From Pedobacter sp. L105 (GTDB lineage Bacteria > Bacteroidota > Bacteroidia > Sphingobacteriales > Sphingobacteriaceae), in assembly GCF_009765875.1 (NCBI RefSeq), contig NZ_LMUP01000004.1, positions 907,080 to 971,079 on the forward strand: a stretch of DNA of 64,000 bases. Reading direction: 5' to 3'. The position numbers and the translations under genes are program-made. This document shows, one piece after another, positions 61,151 through 64,000 of this stretch. Every line of letters begins with the position of its first letter. Within the stretch, counting starts at the first letter, position 1. The notes beneath the pieces were generated by a model, which worked only from the letters and a program-made list of their open reading frames with translations, was not told where the DNA came from and did not search any database.

Positions 61151-63346
61151 TTAATGAAACAAACTCACCGCAGTATCCAATAGTTTTCCCTCCGCGTTTT
61201 TGATAACCAGTAAGGTTTGTCCTTTATTTTTGTCATTAACCGGATAATATCCACGCAGCTGATAATATCCAATCTTCAGGTGTAAAAGTGCCGACTGGGG
61301 CGCTACATATTTATTTTTATTCTGGCTGATGATCACCTGCTTATCCAGATCAACTGCAGGGCTGATTTCAAAATCGGTGGAAATCCTGTAGTCCCCTTCC
61401 GTACTGATCTTAAGGTAACCGTTAAGGTATGTGCCTGCACTGACTGCTTTGATTCCTTTAGCCGGATTACCCAGCATGGCTTTTTCTTCCGTAAGATTTA
61501 AGCCTGGTTTTAAGCCGGCCGCTTCAACAGTAGAAGGATTAACCGTTACCTGTTTAACCAGGGCCGTTTGGAATATATGCTGTTCTGTACCTTGCAGGCT
61601 TACATCAGCAGAGATCAGGAGACTATCTTTTACCGCAGCTTGTATAACAAGAGGGAAAGGCTTTGAGGCCATCTTCGTATCTGGCCGCGTACCGTCCAGT
61701 GTATATTGTATACGGGCATCTTTTAGAGGATGCTTTAAAACGATCCCAATGTTATCTTTATTAGTTACCAGATCTTCCATTCCCTGTACGTTTGGCAGCC
61801 GGGCATTTAGGTTCCAGAGTTTAAAAAAGTTATACTGCCCGTACATACTCTGTTCAAACCTGTCGATATTCTTATTTTCCTTTGCTGTCCAGGTGAGTTC
61901 TGCAACGGCCAGTGCCCTGGGATAAACCATATATTCCAGATGCTGTAAATTAGGAACTTTTTCTGTCCAGATATTACCTTGCGCCCCCAGAATATAACTG
62001 GTTTCATTGGCGGCAAGCGATGCAGAGACCGGTTCGTACTGGTAAACCATCTGCCAGTATACCGGCGGGTTCCAGCCTATAGGTTCCGTAGCTACTTTAG
62101 CCTGCGGCGCATCAAAGTACATATAAGGCAATGGGGTCATCACCACAGGGTGATGCATTCTTGCAGCCGCCAATCCTCCTTCTTCACCACGCCAGCTCAT
62201 CACTGTTGCAGATTCTGCCAATCCCCCTTCCAGGATTTCGTCCCATCCTACCAGCTTTTTGTTTTTGGAAAGCAGGAATTTTTCAATTCTTTTGATAAAA
62301 TAACTTTGAATTTCCCTTACGTTTTTAAGGTGTTCTTTTTTCATCAGTGCTACAGCAGTAGGGCTATGCAGCCAGTCGTCCATTTCAGCTTCGTCTCCTC
62401 CAATATGGATATAGTCATTTGGAAAAAGTTCTATTACTTCTGAGAGTACATCTTCCAGAAACTGGAAAGTATGTTCACTGGGATCATACATCCTTACCCG
62501 GTTTTTTGCACCTGTAGAATCCTGGCAGCCCAACTCCGGATAAGCAAATATAGCTGCTTCACTATGTCCCGGCATTTCGATCTCCGGCAGTATAGTGATG
62601 TAACGGTCTTTGGCATATTTGATCACCTCACGGATATCTGCCTTGGTATAAAAACCATCCCTGCCGTCATCAACCAGGTTATCCAGCTTCCTGAATTTCC
62701 CTTGTTTTGCCCAGTAACTGATTTTAGATCCTACTTCCGTCAGTTTTGGATATTTATCGATTTGAATACGCCAGCCTTCATCATCTGTTAAATGCCAGTG
62801 AAAAACATTCAGTTTGTAATGCGCCATCACGTCGATATATTTTTCTACTTCAGCGACCGTAAAAAAATGCCGGCTCACATCGAGGCTTAGTCCGCGCCAG
62901 TTGAACCTTGGCTGGTCCTCTACGGTACAGGCTGGAACCCGAAAGAGCATACCCCTGCCCTGCGGCATCAATTGCAAAAGTGACTGGACACCGTAAAATA
63001 CCCCGGCTCCATTACCACCAATAGTAATTCCACCAGAATTTACCGACAAGGTATAAGCGCCTTCTGCTGAACTTTTATTACTGATCAATTTAATCGCTGT
63101 ATGCAAGGGAATATGCTGGTAGACATTCACTTTAAAAACCAGGGCATAGGTATCCAGCAAATAGCGCTGAAGATATCTTCCAACAGCTTCACTTTCCTGA
63201 TCGACACCGATCACGCCCTGACCTTTTAGTACAAAAGCACCTTTGGCAGCAGTGACATGAAGGGGCTGTGGAATAATTGCCAGCTGAGCAGAAGCAGTGT
63301 TAATATACAGAAAGACCAGACTGAGTAAAGCTACTAAACGTTTCAT
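61151..63346 (-). CDS. GH20 beta-N-acetylhexosaminidase
   Basis: Started at ATG 63346 (MKRLVALLSLVFLYINTASAQ), which begins a signal peptide; an in-frame ATG at 63361 would overlap the upstream gene. About 731 residues: a GH20b domain (about 25-140), the TIM barrel (about 145-490) with the catalytic pair Asp318-Glu319 in HIGGDEAEMDDW, HWHLTDDEGWRIQIDKYP (about 184-200), and a C-terminal beta-domain with a chitobiase-like segment (DARIQYTLDGTRPDT). It removes terminal N-acetylglucosamine or N-acetylgalactosamine in the periplasm. Its start lies 12 bases after the stop of the HGSNAT-like gene, so they are one operon. Confidence 0.95.
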   Translation of the reverse strand: MKRLVALLSLVFLYINTASAQLAIIPQPLHVTAAKGAFVLKGQGVIGVDQESEAVGRYLQRYLLDTYALVFKVNVYQHIPLHTAIKLISNKSSAEGAYTLSVNSGGITIGGNGAGVFYGVQSLLQLMPQGRGMLFRVPACTVEDQPRFNWRGLSLDVSRHFFTVAEVEKYIDVMAHYKLNVFHWHLTDDEGWRIQIDKYPKLTEVGSKISYWAKQGKFRKLDNLVDDGRDGFYTKADIREVIKYAKDRYITILPEIEMPGHSEAAIFAYPELGCQDSTGAKNRVRMYDPSEHTFQFLEDVLSEVIELFPNDYIHIGGDEAEMDDWLHSPTAVALMKKEHLKNVREIQSYFIKRIEKFLLSKNKKLVGWDEILEGGLAESATVMSWRGEEGGLAAARMHHPVVMTPLPYMYFDAPQAKVATEPIGWNPPVYWQMVYQYEPVSASLAANETSYILGAQGNIWTEKVPNLQHLEYMVYPRALAVAELTWTAKENKNIDRFEQSMYGQYNFFKLWNLNARLPNVQGMEDLVTNKDNIGIVLKHPLKDARIQYTLDGTRPDTKMASKPFPLVIQAAVKDSLLISADVSLQGTEQHIFQTALVKQVTVNPSTVEAAGLKPGLNLTEEKAMLGNPAKGIKAVSAGTYLNGYLKISTEGDYRISTDFEISPAVDLDKQVIISQNKNKYVAPQSALLHLKIGYYQLRGYYPVNDKNKGQTLLVIKNAEGKLLDTAVSLFH

Positions 63347-63357
63347 TTTACAGGCCT

Positions 63358-64000
63358 TCATATTTTAACAATGATTTTTTTCTTGTACATCCACCAGATA
63401 GGAATAAAAATAAGCAGCACAATAAGTATGGCCGAAGCAAGGGAAGCATTGTTTGGAGATAAATGCGGAACCAGTAGCGCTTCATTTACATAAGCCCAGA
63501 TATTGGAACGCTGACCGTTTACCGTTGCCGGAATCAATGACAATACTGTAGGCAGCACACCAGCAATTACATAGGCAGTGATGGCGTTACGTCCAAAAGC
63601 GATAAATGGTGGAATAAGACGATGGTATCCTTTAATATCGATGATCCAATAGGATAATGAAAGAATGATGATCGCCAGACCTGCTGTTAACAGCACAAAA
63701 GAACTGGACCATAATGCTTTGTTAATAGGAAAGAAAATGTTCCATATCTGGGCCAAAATGATCAGCACAACACCAGTACTTAATAACATCGTCAGGTCTT
63801 TGCGGGTCTTTAGTTTACCCATTTTTAACCAGGTACCTGTCAGGATACCCAATAAACAAGTTCCAACAGCCGGTAGTGTACCTAACAAACCTTCAGGATC
63901 CCATGTTTTGGAGCTTCTCCATAAATGGTTCTCTGTAAATACAAGTCTGTCCAGCCAGGCACCCAGGTTAGTCTCCGGATCCAGGTTAGGCCGGCCAAAA
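63358..64000 (-). CDS. HGSNAT-like membrane acetyltransferase (DUF5009-type), C-terminal part; 5' end outside the window
   Basis: The frame is open to the right edge; the visible ~213 residues include FGRPNLDPETNLGAWLDRLV, TWDPEGLLGTLPAVGTCLLGILTGTWL, and five or six transmembrane helices. This is the typical C-terminal half of the bacterial HGSNAT/NagX-like family, whose human member acetylates terminal glucosamine of heparan sulfate across the lysosome membrane. With a GH20 hexosaminidase next to it, a role in the handling of amino sugars from glycans or peptidoglycan is likely. Confidence 0.88.
   Translation of the reverse strand, partial: FGRPNLDPETNLGAWLDRLVFTENHLWRSSKTWDPEGLLGTLPAVGTCLLGILTGTWLKMGKLKTRKDLTMLLSTGVVLIILAQIWNIFFPINKALWSSSFVLLTAGLAIIILSLSYWIIDIKGYHRLIPPFIAFGRNAITAYVIAGVLPTVLSLIPATVNGQRSNIWAYVNEALLVPHLSPNNASLASAILIVLLIFIPIWWMYKKKIIVKI

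Noticed and set aside
1..64000. CRISPR arrays, complete insertion sequences or prophage genes
   Set aside because: I looked for regularly spaced repeats, transposases, integrases and phage proteins and found none.

Overview
The window looks like a chromosomal segment of a Bacteroidota species, most likely a Sphingobacteriaceae member close to Pedobacter. That assignment is inference from gene content: SusC/SusD pairs, several glycoside hydrolases, a SusR-like regulator, a eukaryote-type NADP isocitrate dehydrogenase, moderate AT-richness, and almost no Shine-Dalgarno sequences.

Layout. 1-4.6 kb: a starch/maltodextrin-type locus with a truncated SusC, a secreted GH13 amylase and a membrane TPR-HTH regulator of the SusR kind. 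4.9-15.2 kb: assorted genes, namely an OmpL-like porin, a Tat-signal SelA-fold PLP enzyme, an SDR, two Crp-fold regulators, a ROK protein, an OprP-like porin, an M13 peptidase and a DUF4174 protein. 15.3-19.9 kb: an RNA-repair/RNA-quality-control island with a Ro60 (TROVE + VWA) gene broken into two frames, the RNA ligase RtcB, a divergent WYL-domain regulator, and, just downstream of Ro60, one or two tRNA-like noncoding RNAs that resemble bacterial Y RNAs (YrlA type). rtcB and ro60 each carry the same compound promoter: a tandem ACTGCGCA-type repeat upstream of a shared ATATTTCTTTGTAT block. 20-21.8 kb: an AraC-type regulator and an SDR. 22-45.9 kb: a large polysaccharide-utilization locus with GH2, LacI regulator, FucP-like sugar permease, two GH92 mannosidases, two SGNH hydrolases, an esterase, a beta-propeller protein, SusC/SusD, a GH78-like enzyme and a GH43-like enzyme. 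Four identical copies of the 12-mer TAAATCGGTTTA lie upstream of key genes and are the likely LacI operators. 46-64 kb: two tandem tRNA-Phe genes, then mostly core genes: an HdrC/HdrB-like Fe-S pair, MBL hydrolase, mtgA, transaldolase, rpsF-rpsR-rplI, ThuA protein, dnaX, icd, GH20 hexosaminidase, and the end of a HGSNAT-like membrane protein cut by the right edge.

How they work together. The LacI-controlled locus is a self-contained glycan system: SusCD imports oligosaccharides, periplasmic GH92/GH2/GH78/GH43 enzymes and esterases trim them, and the FucP-like permease takes up the released sugar. The most interesting unit is the RNA island. Ro60 (RNA chaperone ring), a tRNA-mimicking Y RNA and RtcB (2',3'-cyclic phosphate/5'-OH ligase) recur together in bacteria. 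Here a WYL regulator and a tandem-repeat operator appear to replace the sigma54/RtcR control known from enterobacteria, and Ro60 has a -1 frameshift between its two domains.
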